This document shows positions 1 to 11,401 of a stretch of DNA of 64,000 nucleotides, piece by piece. Numbering within the stretch: the first letter of the stretch is position 1; each line of letters begins with the position of its first letter. The notes beneath the pieces are model-generated. The model ran no database searches, had not been told where the DNA came from, and saw only the letters and a list, made by a program, of their open reading frames with translations. Where the stretch lies: assembly GCA_027475525.1 (NCBI GenBank), contig JAMWFC010000129.1, positions 62,001 to 126,000 of the forward strand. Direction: 5' to 3'. Made by a program: the position numbers and the translations under genes. Origin of the DNA: Macrolepiota albuminosa (lineage: Eukaryota; Basidiomycota; Agaricomycetes; Agaricales; Agaricaceae).

Positions 1-2018
1 GCCAGGCTTTCAGTTTATAGGATGATGCAAATCTAAATTGATTGCATGAGATAGCATCTTTGAGCTCTGTGATCCTTTTTTTATATCCAAAGCATTCATG
101 TTTGTAGTCATGAGAAAGAACTGTACACCCACAGGGCTTTTGCCAATTGGTACATAACTCTTTTCCATCTGAGTTAATAAGTTTCTCACTTTTAGGGGGG
201 CCTTTTGACCATAAACCACCACTTTCATTACTAACCCTGATGCTGCTACTGAGCCTACTGACCAGTATGTCCCCCCTCTTCTCTGTCTGATAAGAGAAGC
301 TGCTTGGGTAGCAGAGGTTGGTGCCCCCCCCCCCCCCCAAAGAAAATTCCTCCAATATGCCACAGAGCAGAAGAAGAAGAGCCTCAGAGCTGGGACATTG
401 TTGAAGGACTACTGATAAACCCTTGCTCTTTCTTTTCTCACTTTTAACCAAAAGAGGATATTCAAACCAAACAAAAAGACATTAAAATGCCTACACATGG
501 AAAATCAGAACACAAAATCAGAGAGAATTTGTGGCATACAGAATAAATCCCCACAACTGGACATAAAAAATGGTATGGATGTGCTGCAGAGCCTGCTCCC
601 CCTCCACCCATGACAAAGGCTAGCTGTCAGGTTCCGCTGACTACGGGGGCTTTCATGGGCAAGCAAGTCCTTGCTAGGTGGACTTGACATCTGTGGGCAG
701 CTCCAAGCTTATGGTGAGGGGCTGAGCAGGCTCTGAGGGGTTTCAGGAGGGTACAGAGGTTTTTTGGGACTCATGCAGTGCACCAGACTTTTGAAAGAAC
801 AAGGGAGGGGGATGCAGATAGGGTCCGGGGTTCGACGAAGGGGAATGGAGTTGGGTGGGATATGGAGTGACACTGAGGAGAAGCTGAGAGACTGAGACAA
901 AGACCGGGAGACTGAGACTTAAACTAGGAGACTTTGGAAGTGGAGAAAAATAAATTGATTGAGTAGACAAAGACAAAAGGCAGAAGTTTAGGCAATATCA
1001 AGACTACTGTAAGGAGACACTAACTACATTTTAAATACTTGTTGGAGTAGGGCCCAGGTAGTTGGTGTTCCCAGTACCCAGAGGAGTGGTCAATATCTTG
1101 GAAAGGGCCAGGTGCCATCCAAGAAGGGGTCAGATGATGTTGTCTGAGGGGTTTTTGGGGTGTTGACAGGATGTATGGGTGTGAGTTGGGTGGAGGCGTT
1201 GGATCCGAGGCATGAGACTGGTATCGGCTGAGCCCTGGAGGTCAGGGTCAGTGTTGGGATTAGCAGCGGAGGTTAGGGCTGAGGGTTTGTGTGTTGGCCA
1301 ACATTCAGGGTTTAATGGGTGCCAGTACTGGAGTGATGAGTGATGCTAATAGCTGATGGCAGCCATCAGGGCCGATTGGGGTTGGGCTCAGAGGTGCTGA
1401 TCTATGGGGTTGGGTTTGGAGGTGCTGGTACATTGTCCCAGAGGGTCCTGGAGGTGCTGAGGTCTAGAGTGGGTTTGCAGGGTGGTTTTCTGGGGTTCCA
1501 GTGACCAGGGGTGGGAGTAGGTTGTGACACTAGCAAGCAGAGGAAAAGAGTGCAATCAGCCAGCCCACAAAAACAAAAAGGAGTCTGCAGCCATGATAGA
1601 AAGAGGAGACAAATTAATAATGCACAGTCAGACTCAGACATGGAATAGTCAGATGGCAAGGCATGAAGCTCATCCCCTATAAAAGCCTCCCTACCAGACC
1701 TATCAAATATAAACATCTTGAGTAATGACTCATCAGATATAGACCTGGACAGCAACAAGACTGTGGTCAACCCATTTCCTCCATTATCCCCCTCTCCAAT
1801 GAGGAACGCAAGCAAAAAGACCACACTTAAATCCAATATAACTCTAGATATGAGGAGGACAACAGATTCCATCTGGATTGTACAATGAACAAAAAAACAA
1901 CAAACAGGCACTATTACAAGATAGAAGATGGAGGCAGCAGAACCACTTAAAGTTCTAAGTCAGGCCCCACAGCTTCCTGACACTCTGCTGCACATCCAGG
2001 CACCCATAGAAGGCTTTC
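1..2018. other. No recognisable gene
   Basis: I recognise no gene here. The longest open stretches are on the minus strand (10-363 and 1402-1911); they match no domain I know. The first runs through a 15-base C run at 324-338, which would give a meaningless glycine run. Read on the minus strand, 500-960 and 1400-1550 are rich in Pro, Ser and Leu, as gag linkers of the elements further along are, so an old retroelement remnant is possible but unproven. Confidence 0.4.
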
Positions 2019-2305
2019 TGTAAAGGCGACCTCTAGAGACTGTGGCTCAGTCACACAGCTGGCAGAGGGAGATCCAAAGTGTATTAAAGTATGTACTGAC
2101 AATATCATAATAACTACTCACCTGGCAGAGAGAGATCCAAAGAGAACAAGTCTAGGGATTTCCTAGTATGTACTGACAATATCATAATAACTACTCACCT
2201 GGCAGAGAGAGATCCAAAGAGAACAAGTCTAGGGATTTCCTATGCCAGGTTGGACACTTCTGGGGCCTCTGAAGCATGGGAAACAACTGTACAGTACAAC
2301 AAAAC
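2019..2305 (-). repeat. C-family LTR, left piece, split by element B1
   Basis: This starts TGTAAAGGCG and matches the two LTRs of element C at 47383 and 55110. It stops at ACAACAAAAC, where B1 begins, and resumes at 24975. The rejoined LTR is about 490 bp once the 77-bp duplication at 2088 is discounted. No matching 5-bp target duplication is seen outside it (CTTTC on the left, CCTAC on the right), so it may be an old solo LTR or the edge of a rearranged element. Confidence 0.85.
2088..2241. repeat. 77-bp tandem duplication 1
   Basis: Two identical 77-bp copies (2088 and 2165) lie in the C-type LTR. The other C LTRs have one copy at this point, so this is probably an unmerged assembly overlap. 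Confidence 0.9.
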
Positions 2306-3044
2306 TGTCACGACCCCTCCTCTCTGGACCCACCCCGGGACACCCCTGGAACACCATCCGGGACCCTCCCTCCGACCCCACAGGACACGCCCTGCCATCA
2401 CGACTACCGACACCGCCATCACGTGCATTAAGGACCGCCATCAGCCGCCACCGACCTGATCAACGATCGGATCACATGCATCGTGCATCACAGCTCTCTC
2501 CGCGCCAATTGATCGTGCGTCCCACATGCGCGATCCAGGTATACAGTCCCTGCCCGCTACTCAATGACCCCTGGAACCCATCTCAGACACCCCAGAACCC
2601 TGAGACCCGGTCCGTAGTACTCATAGCGTAGTTCCCCGTTGTATTCATTAGTCTTGATATTACACTGCTTACACTGTTTTCACTTGGTTACTTGAATTGT
2701 TGCATGCCCTCTATTTGACTGGTACGCATTGACTGGCACACTTTGACTGGCACGCTTGAATACTTGCATGCTCTAAGATTGGTACGCACTTTGCGACTTT
2801 AATTTGTTAACTTGGTCTCGTCTTAGAACCTCCGGTTCATGACTCGACCCCCATCCGAATCCCCCAGCTACTTACAACCCAAAACCCCCGGACCAAGTTC
2901 CCTCTCCCGGGATTACCCCTGTCCACGTCTTGAACCCCGGAGTCCTAGCCCCAGAGTTCCAGACACCCGAGTATCCGTGGGTCAAGTCCACATCGTAAGG
3001 GCGATTGCTTTTCCGGAAAGCCCCCGACTTAGCGAAACCTGACA
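2306..3044 (+). repeat. B1 left (5') LTR
   Basis: 739 bp, TGTCACGACC to CCTGACA. It contains AGTCTTGATATTA at 2650-2662, the reverse complement of the 13 bases just after the LTR. By analogy with Tf1 this should be the start of the transcript, so U3 would end and R begin near 2650. Confidence 0.93.
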
Positions 3045-3057
3045 TAATATCAAGACT
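3045..3057 (+). promoter_or_regulatory. B1 primer-binding site, self-priming type
   Basis: TAATATCAAGACT begins directly after the LTR and is the exact reverse complement of LTR bases 2650-2662. It does not begin with the TGG expected for a tRNA-primed element. In Tf1 the first 11 nt of the element RNA fold back onto such a site to prime reverse transcription. The same pairing is present in B2 (17588-17600). Confidence 0.8.
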
Positions 3058-3077
3058 CCCTCCTTACACCGTTCTTG

Positions 3078-5828
3078 ATGGCTACGTATACTCACACCTA
3101 CTACCCCACAGGCTACCAGACCGACCCCTACGGGTGCCTGGTATCCGATCATTACTCCGCACAGACCCACCGCCCCGTCTATCCACCTCTCCCGTACGAA
3201 CCTCCATATCTCCACCGCCACTGGGCCCCTGACCTATCCCTTTATGATCTGAGGCCCTCAGCCAGCTGGGCCCCTCCGCCCAACTTAGCCATGGCACGAT
3301 CCGTGGAGGTCTCCTCGTACCGGAGCATTCCTGGGGGCCTGCCAGAGACCCCACCAGTACCCAGTGAACCTCGCCCGATTCCCCCCAGCGAGGGCCCCTT
3401 TGTACCCACCCCCTACTATGGTTACCAGCGCCCTGCCCCCCAACCCCAGGGTCCCCCCCACTATGACTACCCCCCTCGACACTACCCAACCGCCGCTCCA
3501 CCCGCCCGGACTCCCTCCTCACCGATGGGATGACGACGTCTCGAGGACTATGAACAACAACGGGACAAAGTGCTCCGCTTGCTCAGGATCTCGCCGGAGG
3601 ACTTCGTGCAACGGGCAAGGACGCTACTCACGGAACTCGGACACGACGACTTCACAGGCACTCTGGAGGAATGGGCCCACTGCTTGGTCAAATTCGGGGA
3701 TCGCCTCACGCGAGGAGAACTCCCAGAGCAGACTATGGTAAAGTATAGGCGCAACACGATCCTCCGTGAAGAATTGCAACAACTGCTCGACGAAGTCTAC
3801 ACGTCCCCCCCCTCGACCCCTCAACGACCCCGCAGACCCAGGCTGCTCGATTCACATCTGGCAGGAACCCCTAGAACCGGCCCTGGCAGCCCCCGTGGTT
3901 CCCACTCCAAAGCAACAACAACAGGAAGAGCGACAAAACGCCTCGGCCATACTATGGTCCCTTAACCCGACGGGAGGGCTATTCGATCAGCCCGCTGCCT
4001 GCACGGTAGGCTTGTCCACTCGCCGTAGGGCTAACTCCGTTCCTAGCACCTTCGAGACCTGGAGACAGCTTCAGAGACCCCTGGAGCCCCTCCCGTGAAC
4101 GGACAACACCCGACCCCCAGCCCCGGTGAACCCCGGTAGACCCTGCGTGGACACCCCTAGCACGGACGACACGCTGTGCTACATCGACGAGCTCACACGT
4201 GGCAACAACCCGGTAGACCCTGCGTGGACACCCCTAGCACGGACGACACGCTGTGCTACATCGACGAGCTCACACGTGGCAACAACGAACTACGTTCCAC
4301 GCCCACCCTGGTCCCGCCCCCTACGTCAGCCCCGGCCCCTCCAGAACGCAACTTCCGCTGCGACCCCCACCCCACTTTGACCTACGGAACCTCCCGTGAC
4401 CTCCGATACAAGCACGACCCTCCTGGGCTGAACGTCCCCCGTGCAACCCGGCACCCAACCCAGCACCCGGCCCCCCTCCGACCGACCCGACACCGCCGAA
4501 CCCTCCCCGACCACCTCTGCCACCCCCAGCCGAACCTCGAGGATGACCCCCAGGCCCCCCACCTCCACCACCCCCTGCATGGAGACCTGGGCCTCCTCCC
4601 AGCAGGAACGAACCCTCCTGGAACAACGGACCCCCCGGGCGTGGACCCCCAGGTGAGCCACCTGGAGGAGGCCCTCCAGGCAGGTGGGGTCCCGCCCTCG
4701 GTGCTTTTCCTCCACAAGGAGGGGGGGGTAATCATTACTACTACTACTACAATGCTGGCCCTCCCCCCCACAACACTGCTGGACCGGACGACGCTTATGA
4801 CGCCCTCGCCCACGAAGGACGTTTGGACATTCAGAAACCCAATGCATTCATGGGCCAGGACCCCCAAAAATGGCGTACATTCCTCACTCAGTGTCTCAAT
4901 ACGTTTCAGGCGAAACCACTCACGTTTCAGGTTGACAGCTCCCAAGTGGCCTTTGCTGCCTCGTACCTCCAGAGGATCGCCTTCGACCATTACACGGCCC
5001 TCATCCAGTTTGACTCCAACAACCCAGCACTCGCCCACTGGCAAGCCTTTGTCAACAAGTTCTCCGGGAAGTTCAGGATCTACGACACCGTAGCCGAGGC
5101 CGAGGACAACCTCTTCAACCTCCGGATGTGCTCGGAAGAACGCTTCACCACCTTCATCATACGTTTTGAAAAGGAAGCTTACGAGACAGGCTGGAATTAT
5201 AGCGCTCTCTGGTACGCCCTCCGCCGTGCCCTGCTGCAATGAATGTATCAAGGATGTTCTCTGACTCGCCCCAAAACAACCCTCCTATGACGGATACAAG
5301 GCCCTCGTCATGCAGATCAACCAACGCTACTGGGAAGACCGCAGCAAGTACTCGAACTCCTGACCCCCATGGCCCTCCAGCGAAACCCCCAACCCCCAAA
5401 TCCAAAACCCCGGTCCCTCCGTGTTCCCTGGCGGCCGACCCCTGATGAGTCGTGGCCTGCCCAATACTAACCCCGGCAGCAGCGCCTGCCCCCAGGCCCA
5501 ACTCAACGCTGCCATGGCCGCCAATGACCCGGGCAACGTGCCAGACCCTGAGGAACCCCCAGAAGACTCTGAAAATCCCGACTTCACCGACGAACAGGAC
5601 AGAGAGGCCCTCCGGGCCAACTGGCTCTCAAAAAAGAAGCGACCCTGGGTTGAGGTCCCGACGGATGTGCAGGAACGACGGAGAAGGGAGGGTGTCTGCA
5701 CACTCTGTGGTGAGAAAGACCATTTCATCTCCGAGTGCTCCCAACGACAGATCATGAGACGTGCCATCTGGACCTTCGAAGGGGAGGACGCCACCTATGA
5801 GTATTCGGAAAACGACCTGGCGATTTAG
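3078..5828 (+). pseudogene. gag: B1 gag (capsid/nucleocapsid), broken
   Basis: Gag should form the particle that packages the element RNA. The ATG at 3078 opens MATYTHTYY, followed by a long Pro/Tyr-rich N-terminus. The conserved capsid-like domain (retrotrans_gag type, KWRTFLTQCLNTF to LWYALRRALL) is at about 4850-5235. A CCHC knuckle, CTLCGEKDHFISEC (C-x2-C-x4-H-x4-C), is at about 5698-5740. The frame is broken by a TGA at about 3531, where B2 keeps CGA, by the 77-bp duplication at 4132, by TGA at 5240, and by further shifts. B2 (17621-19625) is a cleaner copy of the N-terminal part. Confidence 0.88.
4132..4285. repeat. 77-bp tandem duplication 2
   Basis: Exact 77-bp copies at 4132 and 4209 inside B1 gag. 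The equivalent part of B2 has one copy. It shifts the gag frame. Confidence 0.9.
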
Positions 5829-6850
5829 ACCTGGAAGACGCCCTAAATCGTGGAATCGACCCCGACGTCTTCTCCGCCCTGGTCTCACATCTTCGCTCCA
5901 CGATACTCATACAGGACACCCTCACAGCTTACCTACCCTCCCACTCCTCGCACTCTCTTCTCCTCAAAACCCGCCTCACCCCCTCCAGAACCCCTCTCGA
6001 CACCCTCGTTGACAGTGGCGCCACTGACAACTTCATCGACAAAGCATGGTCTACCTTCGCCCCGGAACCCGCTCAGCGACTCCCGGTCCTGGTACGGCTC
6101 TGCCTCTTTGATGGAGATGCCTCTATGGCGGGGAACATCACTCACTTTGTGTGTATGCCCATTACTTTCGCCAACGGACAGACTCACACCCTCCAGATGT
6201 TGATAACCAAACTCCACCCTTCCACACCCCTGGTCCTAGGGCTCCCGTAGCTCTGAGATACCAACCCCCACATTGATTGGCAACATCTTACCCTTTGCCT
6301 GACCCGGGACCCGACGCCCGATGACCAGCAACTCCCCTTCGACATCCCCCACTCTCCGAACCCTACCCCAAAGAACGGGCCCCTACCACCCCCCGAACTC
6401 CAGTCCCGCTCATCCCGGTCCTTCGTCATCAATGCCAGGCTGGACGGCGCCCTGGGACCAATATCGGCCCTCATCGACAGCGGAGCCACCGGAGTTTTCA
6501 TCAGCGACGCCCTTGACCTCCCCCACGACTCGGACCAATATCGGCCCTCATCGACAGCGGAGCCACCGGAGTTTTCATCAGCGACGCCCTTGACCTCCCC
6601 CACGACTCCCTCGACCAGCCCCTCCGCCTGCAACGCCTCGACGGCACCCCCTCCTCCTCCGGCCCCATCCAGAGGTCTCACTCGGGATGCGTGACCCTGG
6701 ACAACAACTACGAGTTCACCTCCGAATTCCTGGTCACGCGACTTCACGAATCAACCCCGATGGTGCTGGGACTACCCTGGCTGCGTGACACGAACCCCGA
6801 CATTGATTGGAGGACGCTCACCATGACCTTCCCGGGACCTGAAGACCACC
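5829..6850 (+). pseudogene. B1 pol: two consecutive retropepsin domains
   Basis: Retropepsin cleaves the Gag-Pol precursor. Two similar aspartic protease units follow each other. Unit 1 (about 5985-6290) has the catalytic LVDSGATDNFID and ends LVLGLP-stop-L-stop-DTNPHIDW. Unit 2 (about 6445-6815) has ALIDSGATGVFIS and ends MVLGLPWLRDTNPDIDW. Each has the active-site triad at its start and the conserved Leu-Gly-Leu-Pro near its end, so each looks like a whole domain, not a fragment. The stops in unit 1 fit TGG to TAG and CGA to TGA. The 77-bp duplication at 6455 shifts the frame inside unit 2 and cannot explain the repeat, because the two units differ at many residues. Confidence 0.8.
6455..6608. 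repeat. 77-bp tandem duplication 3
   Basis: Exact copies at 6455 and 6532, covering the active-site segment of the second B1 protease unit. One copy is probably an assembly artefact. Confidence 0.9.
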
Positions 6851-7019
6851 CCTCGACCGCTGTGCACCTCCAGGCCCTAGGAAGCAACCCGACACCCGAC
6901 ACCCCCAGGATGACTGCCGCGCCCCCCATGCATGCACTACCCATACCCGTCTGAGCCCGCAAGGCTCCTGATTGGCCCCCAAACATTTCTTGGAACAAGT
7001 ACAAAGGGCCGAACTACCC

Positions 7020-8045
7020 TGGCCGGTCTCAGACACGCGTCACACCCGCTCCGGCTAATGCACCCATGACCCTGATCGACCTGAACGCACTCGACATTAG
7101 GATCATTGGGGCCGCCCCCTTCGCCCACCTCATAAGGGATGGAACTCCCATGTTTCAGCTACACACCTCGCCTTCTCTCCCAGAAGAACATCTATGAGAG
7201 GACGCTATTCTCCCAGAAAAGAAACCCGAGGAGCAAATCCTCCGAGAAGTAGTTCCCCCAGAGTATCACGAGTTCGCTGACGTATTCTCTGAAGGAGACG
7301 TCAAGGAGATTCCCCCTCACCATTCCTATGACCACACCATCGACCTCAAGGAAGGAGCCATCCCCCCTTTCGGCAAGGTATACAACATGTCGGAGGTCAA
7401 ACTCCAGGCCCTCAAGGACTACCTCGACGAAATGCTCGGTAAGGAATTCATCTGACCCTCTGCCTCCGCCGCCGGAGCCCCAGTTCTATTTGCCAAGAAG
7501 AAGGACAGCTTGCTCCAACTCTGCGTCGACTACCGAGAACTCAATAAGATCACCAAGAAGAACCGCTACCCGCTCCCGCTCATTGGCGATCTGGTCGACC
7601 AACTTCGCAGTGCCAAGGTTTACACGAAGATCGACCTCTGCTCCGGTTACAACAACGTCCACATCACCCCGGTACACGAGTGGAAAACCGCGTTCCGCAC
7701 GCGGTATGGTCTGTTTGAGTACCTTGTGATGCCTTTCAGAATGACTAACTCCCCTGCCACGTTCCAATACTTCATGAACGACATCTTCCATGACATGAGC
7801 AACGTCTCTGTGATCGTCTACCTGGACGACATCCTCATCTATTCCGACTCGCAGGAGGACCACCAGAAACATGTCCGGCAAGTTCTCGAGCGCCTCCAGG
7901 AGCACAACCTCCATGCCAAGCCTGAGAAGTGTTCATTCCATACGGAAGAAGTTGAGTATCTTGGCGTCATTGTATTCTCGAACGGCATTCGCATGGATCT
8001 CCACAAGGTCGAGGCCATTGTCAACTGGCCGCAACCCCGGAACGT
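7020..8045 (+). pseudogene. B1 pol: reverse transcriptase, first part
   Basis: Reverse transcriptase copies the element RNA into DNA. The linker FADVFSEGDVKEIPPH precedes the palm region: [33 protein letters not shown], and the catalytic YLDD in [12 protein letters not shown] at about 7815-7850. A TGA at about 7453 interrupts LGKEFI-PSASAAG and is best read as a mutated CGA. The coding sequence stops at ...WPQPRNV where the alpha LTR of A1 begins at 8046, and it continues in the same sense at 19798 with the thumb (KKVQSFLGFANFYQRFI). The two halves share ACGT, the target duplication of A1. Confidence 0.93.
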
Positions 8046-8994
8046 TGATGACGCCCAAAGTTTGGTCAGTAACAAATGTAGCAATTGTGTTACCGTACCA
8101 AGAGTGTGCGTTGGGCGCGCTATAAGTGATGTGGGGAGTCCCGGGCAGGTCCCAGAGAACGCGTCTGTGAAAAAGGGTAAAAGTCGGTAACGGGGTCGGC
8201 AAGTGTCAAGCGCTAAGGTAAAGCGCCTAAGGAAAATGCGGTAAGTGAACACGGCAAAGGTAAGCGGCAAGAGCACGATAAGCTTAGCGAAGTCTAAGCG
8301 TCGATAATGCCTGCCGTAGTTGCAAGGCACGAGTATGTCGAGTATTGGCGAACGTCTGCAACTGCCGATGAGTTTGACGTTGCCGACCGTAGCGTAAATG
8401 AGCTCTTGAGCGTAAGGGAGACTGAGGAAAGGGGGAAACTCTGGTCTATTCGTCTGATGTCCTATGTATAAGTCGGTAAGTACTTTTATACTACAATGAG
8501 TTCGCCGTCGCCAGTGGCTAATGACGCCAGAGTGCGGTAAACTGGAAAATTTCAAAGGGGTAGCTCCAACGGTTTCAGATCCCTACCGTCCATTCAAGAG
8601 CCTTAGCGACGCCAGGCGACAGATCGCAAAGCTAAACCATCACTCCATCACCCTTCTGTCCGTCAGAGCACCTAAGCGATGTCAGGCGCCAAATCGAGAC
8701 GCTAAGCGGTGTCAGACGCCAAGGTCAAACGCCAAGCTGTCCGTCAGTTTTTGATAGATCATCAGGCTTCTCGCTAAGCGCTGTCGTCAGTGACTGATGC
8801 CATCTGTCAGTTGTCATTCTGTCTGCCGATTGGCGCTATCACTGATTGGATCTGCTTCTTGCCGTGCGCGGCCGTCAGAAATGGCTTAAAATAGGTAGAA
8901 CGCGTGCGCTAAGTTTGGAACGAGTGCGGCAAGGTTTCCGGAGCCGGTGCCGAGCCTGCCGTTGATGCGCCTAACCTGTATAGGGTCCTATCAT
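8046..8994 (-). repeat. A1 alpha-type LTR (3' LTR)
   Basis: 949 bp, TGATGACGCCCAAAG to GGTCCTATCA. It is the same subtype as the solo LTR at 49767-50873 and is dense in GGTAAG, GCGCTAAG and GGCAAG words. It is followed at 8995 by TCTCCCCCCAACTG, the complement of the polypurine tract. Confidence 0.88.
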
Positions 8995-9008
8995 CTCCCC
9001 CCAACTGA
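8995..9008 (-). promoter_or_regulatory. A1 polypurine tract
   Basis: On the minus strand CAGTTGGGGGGAGA abuts the 3' LTR. The same purine block is conserved next to the beta LTRs at 14784 and 40215. It would prime plus-strand DNA synthesis. Confidence 0.75.
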
Positions 9009-9163
9009 AAAATTGACTGTCCTCAGTCACCAAATAAGGCTACCATTACCGCTTTTGTGACAGGTGGTCCGTGCGTTCTTGAGATTTTGTTTATAGTCCT
9101 GGCGTGTGAATTTGGACTTCGTTTCTTCTCCCCATCTTTTTCTGGCGCTCAACAATAAAAAAT

Positions 9164-11401
9164 ATGTCCTTCCGTATTCCAACTCCGCCCCCCGTTCCTT
9201 CTCAAGCTGCTCAAGAAGCCGCGTACGCCTACATCGCCAAGGCTAACCGCTTTATTCGACACATCGAGGGCGTTGGCGCCGAGGCGTCTCAAAACTTGGT
9301 GGTTGGCGTAATGAAGCTGCTGGAGAAGTGGTATGAGGTGAGGGTCCTTGGCGTTGGCTGGGATTGCAAGATTGAGGTGCGGGAGTGGTGTCGTGCCCGT
9401 TATGTGGATAATCGTGGCGCCAAGTGGTTAGCGCCCTTCTCCTGCTTTGTAAGTTGTTGTTTTGGCCTGGCGTGTCGCTTAGCTGATTGCTCTCTAGGCG
9501 CCTCCCCCTGTCCCCACCATCGAAGATGAGCTGGAGGACATTCTTTCTGGCGCGTTGCCGATGACCGTAAGCGCATCGGCAACCGAGTGAGTATCTCCTG
9601 ACCTTTCCTTCCTTAGCTATGGACTGAACTATCCCCTCACAGTAAACAAGAGGTGCTGGAGCCCCTTGCTCGCTTACAAATCGAGCAAGAACAAGAGGAG
9701 GCTGCCGCTGCCGCTGCCGCGCACACCTTGGCGGTAGTGAGGGCAGAGCTCGCCAAGGAGCAGAAGAAGGAGTCTGTTGCCGAGGGTTCTAGCAAGGGGT
9801 CTCGCGCCGGCAGTGTTCAGAGCCCCACACTGCCGGCAGGCACACAGGGTTCGCCTTCAAAGCCTGGAAAGGCTTTGAAGAAAAAGGTAAGTCTGCTGTC
9901 GTTGGCGCTTCTTCTTACCGGTGGTAACTGTCGCTAGTCTCGCAAGGGGAAGGGTCCTCAATACGAGGTACGCCGTCGTGACACTTTGCCGACCTTCTAC
10001 TGACTCTCTCCCAGCTCCCTAGTCAGACCACTTTCGACGACAAGGAGTTGAAGGGTCTGCTCTTGCCGCGCCGGGAAGATGTAGTGATGGATGAGGGCAT
10101 TGAGGGAGGAGTGGAGATTCCCGAGATGAAGAACAAGCGCACGGTTTCCCTGGCGACGCGCCAGGAGTTCAAAGATTCGCGTGGAGCGGTAAGTTGTCTT
10201 AGCCTTTTCGTATGATTTTTGTTCTCAAGCAAAGTAGTGTGACAAATGCTGGGCCGATAACGACCCCGAAAGTTGCTGGTTCCCCACTGGCGCTCAACCG
10301 TGCTACCAATGCGGCACTCTCAAGCGTGCCTGTACCATTGATGGCGCCAAGAGTCGCGAGCGGGGCGGAGCGCCTGATGCCTTTGTCGAGAGGACCTTTT
10401 CCCGAGCTGTTCTGGTGAAGCGGGCGAGGGAGTTTGTTGAGGGGGAACGTAGGGAGGTTGCCGCTGGGAGGGCGGCGAAGATCAGCAAGTCCTCCTTGGC
10501 GCTGCCGACGCGCCAAGGAGATGAATCGGAGTCGGTCGGCAAGCGCGGCGCTGGCAAGCGCCAGGAAAAACGCAAGGCCTCCTCCCCAAGCAAGGGCAAG
10601 GGTAAGGCCAAGCGAGTACGCATCGAGTCGCCATCCCCCTCTCCAAGTGCTGAGGACAGGGAGATGAAGGAGTTGGAACAGGCCCTTGCCGCGAGTCGCC
10701 TGCCCCCTCCTAGCGGAGAGGCAGGCCCTAGCCGCCTACTGTCCCCCCTCGTCTTACCTGAAGACGCGCCACACGATGTTTCGACTGCTGGCGCCCCAGG
10801 AGATGAGGGTGACGTTGTAATGGGGGAGCCCGCTGGCGCACAGGAGTTGGCCGGGGAGGAGGAGAAAAGGGAAGGGTTGCCAAGCCGCGAGGAGGAAGAG
10901 GGCGGCAATGAGGATGCTGAGGGGGAGTTGGAGGAGACTTTGCGGGACGGTCCTGGCGAGTCCCAGGAGTTGCCGACGGTGGAGCCTGCCGCCCCCTGGG
11001 TAAGTGAAGGCGACTTGGCAACGCAGCTCTGGACGAGCTCGAGTGGGCCCTCATCGTGGACCCCCCAGCCTCAGCCAAGAGTCACTGGCGACTCTTACGA
11101 GTGGCTGGGGGAGGACTTGGTGTATCCCGTGGTGGCCCTTTACCCTCCCCAGGTGATAGAGCGGATGGCGGCGCGTGCGGCAAGCATGCGAGCGGTACTA
11201 GGTCGTGAGCACGAGCGAGCACGCGAGCAGATTATGGCTTCGCGACTCCGGTATTCCAACTTGACCAGGAGTATGGATACTTTGCTGGAGTATCAAGCCG
11301 ACTGCAACGAGGCTCTGGAGTGGCAAAGCCTTAACCACGTGCAAGTTGGCGACCTCTTGCCGCTCGACGACTTGATGTCGCTTTCCGAGGATGAAGACTG
11401 A
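9164..11401 (+). CDS. Intact spliced antisense gene of element A1, six-cysteine cluster
   Basis: This gene opens MSFRIPTPPP and lies antisense to A1 pol, between integrase and the 3' LTR. I infer six exons: 9164-9448, 9498-9586, 9643-9886, 9938-9967, 10015-10188 and 10238-11401. All five introns are GT-AG, 47-56 nt long, and every junction keeps frame, giving 661 aa without a stop. Residues 275-306 hold C-x2-C-x8-C-x8-C-x2-C-x6-C (C275, C278, C287, C296, C299, C306), a likely zinc site that begins exactly at exon 6. A basic Lys/Arg stretch (about 378-403) could be a nuclear signal, and an acidic region (about 460-520) follows. The C-terminus looks helical. Homologous copies lie at 14930, 27059 (-) and 40361. 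Function unknown; a DNA- or RNA-binding accessory protein is a guess. It is the only complete gene I find in the window. Confidence 0.85.

Noticed and set aside
1..2018. A host gene on the minus strand at 10-363 or 1402-1911
   Set aside because: Low-complexity and hydrophobic composition, a homopolymer-driven Gly run, and no recognisable domain or exon structure.
2088..2241. Tandem duplications as natural minisatellites or site-specific duplication
   Set aside because: All 19 have the same 77-bp spacing in unrelated sequences, which a biological process does not explain.
4382..5251. A 289-codon open frame on the minus strand opposite B1 gag
   Set aside because: It is Gly/Arg/Val rich because it reads the complement of a Pro-rich, GC-rich gag. 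It has no domain and no matching frame in B2 across the same region. It is a shadow.
9164..11401. The spliced + strand gene as gag of its element
   Set aside because: A2 and A3 show that gag is on the pol strand at the other end of the element. This gene is antisense and has introns.
9164..11401. Fungal Zn2Cys6 transcription factor
   Set aside because: The six-cysteine spacing (x2, x8, x8, x2, x6) is not the usual C-x2-C-x6-C-x5-12-C-x2-C-x6-8-C of that family. A distant link cannot be excluded.
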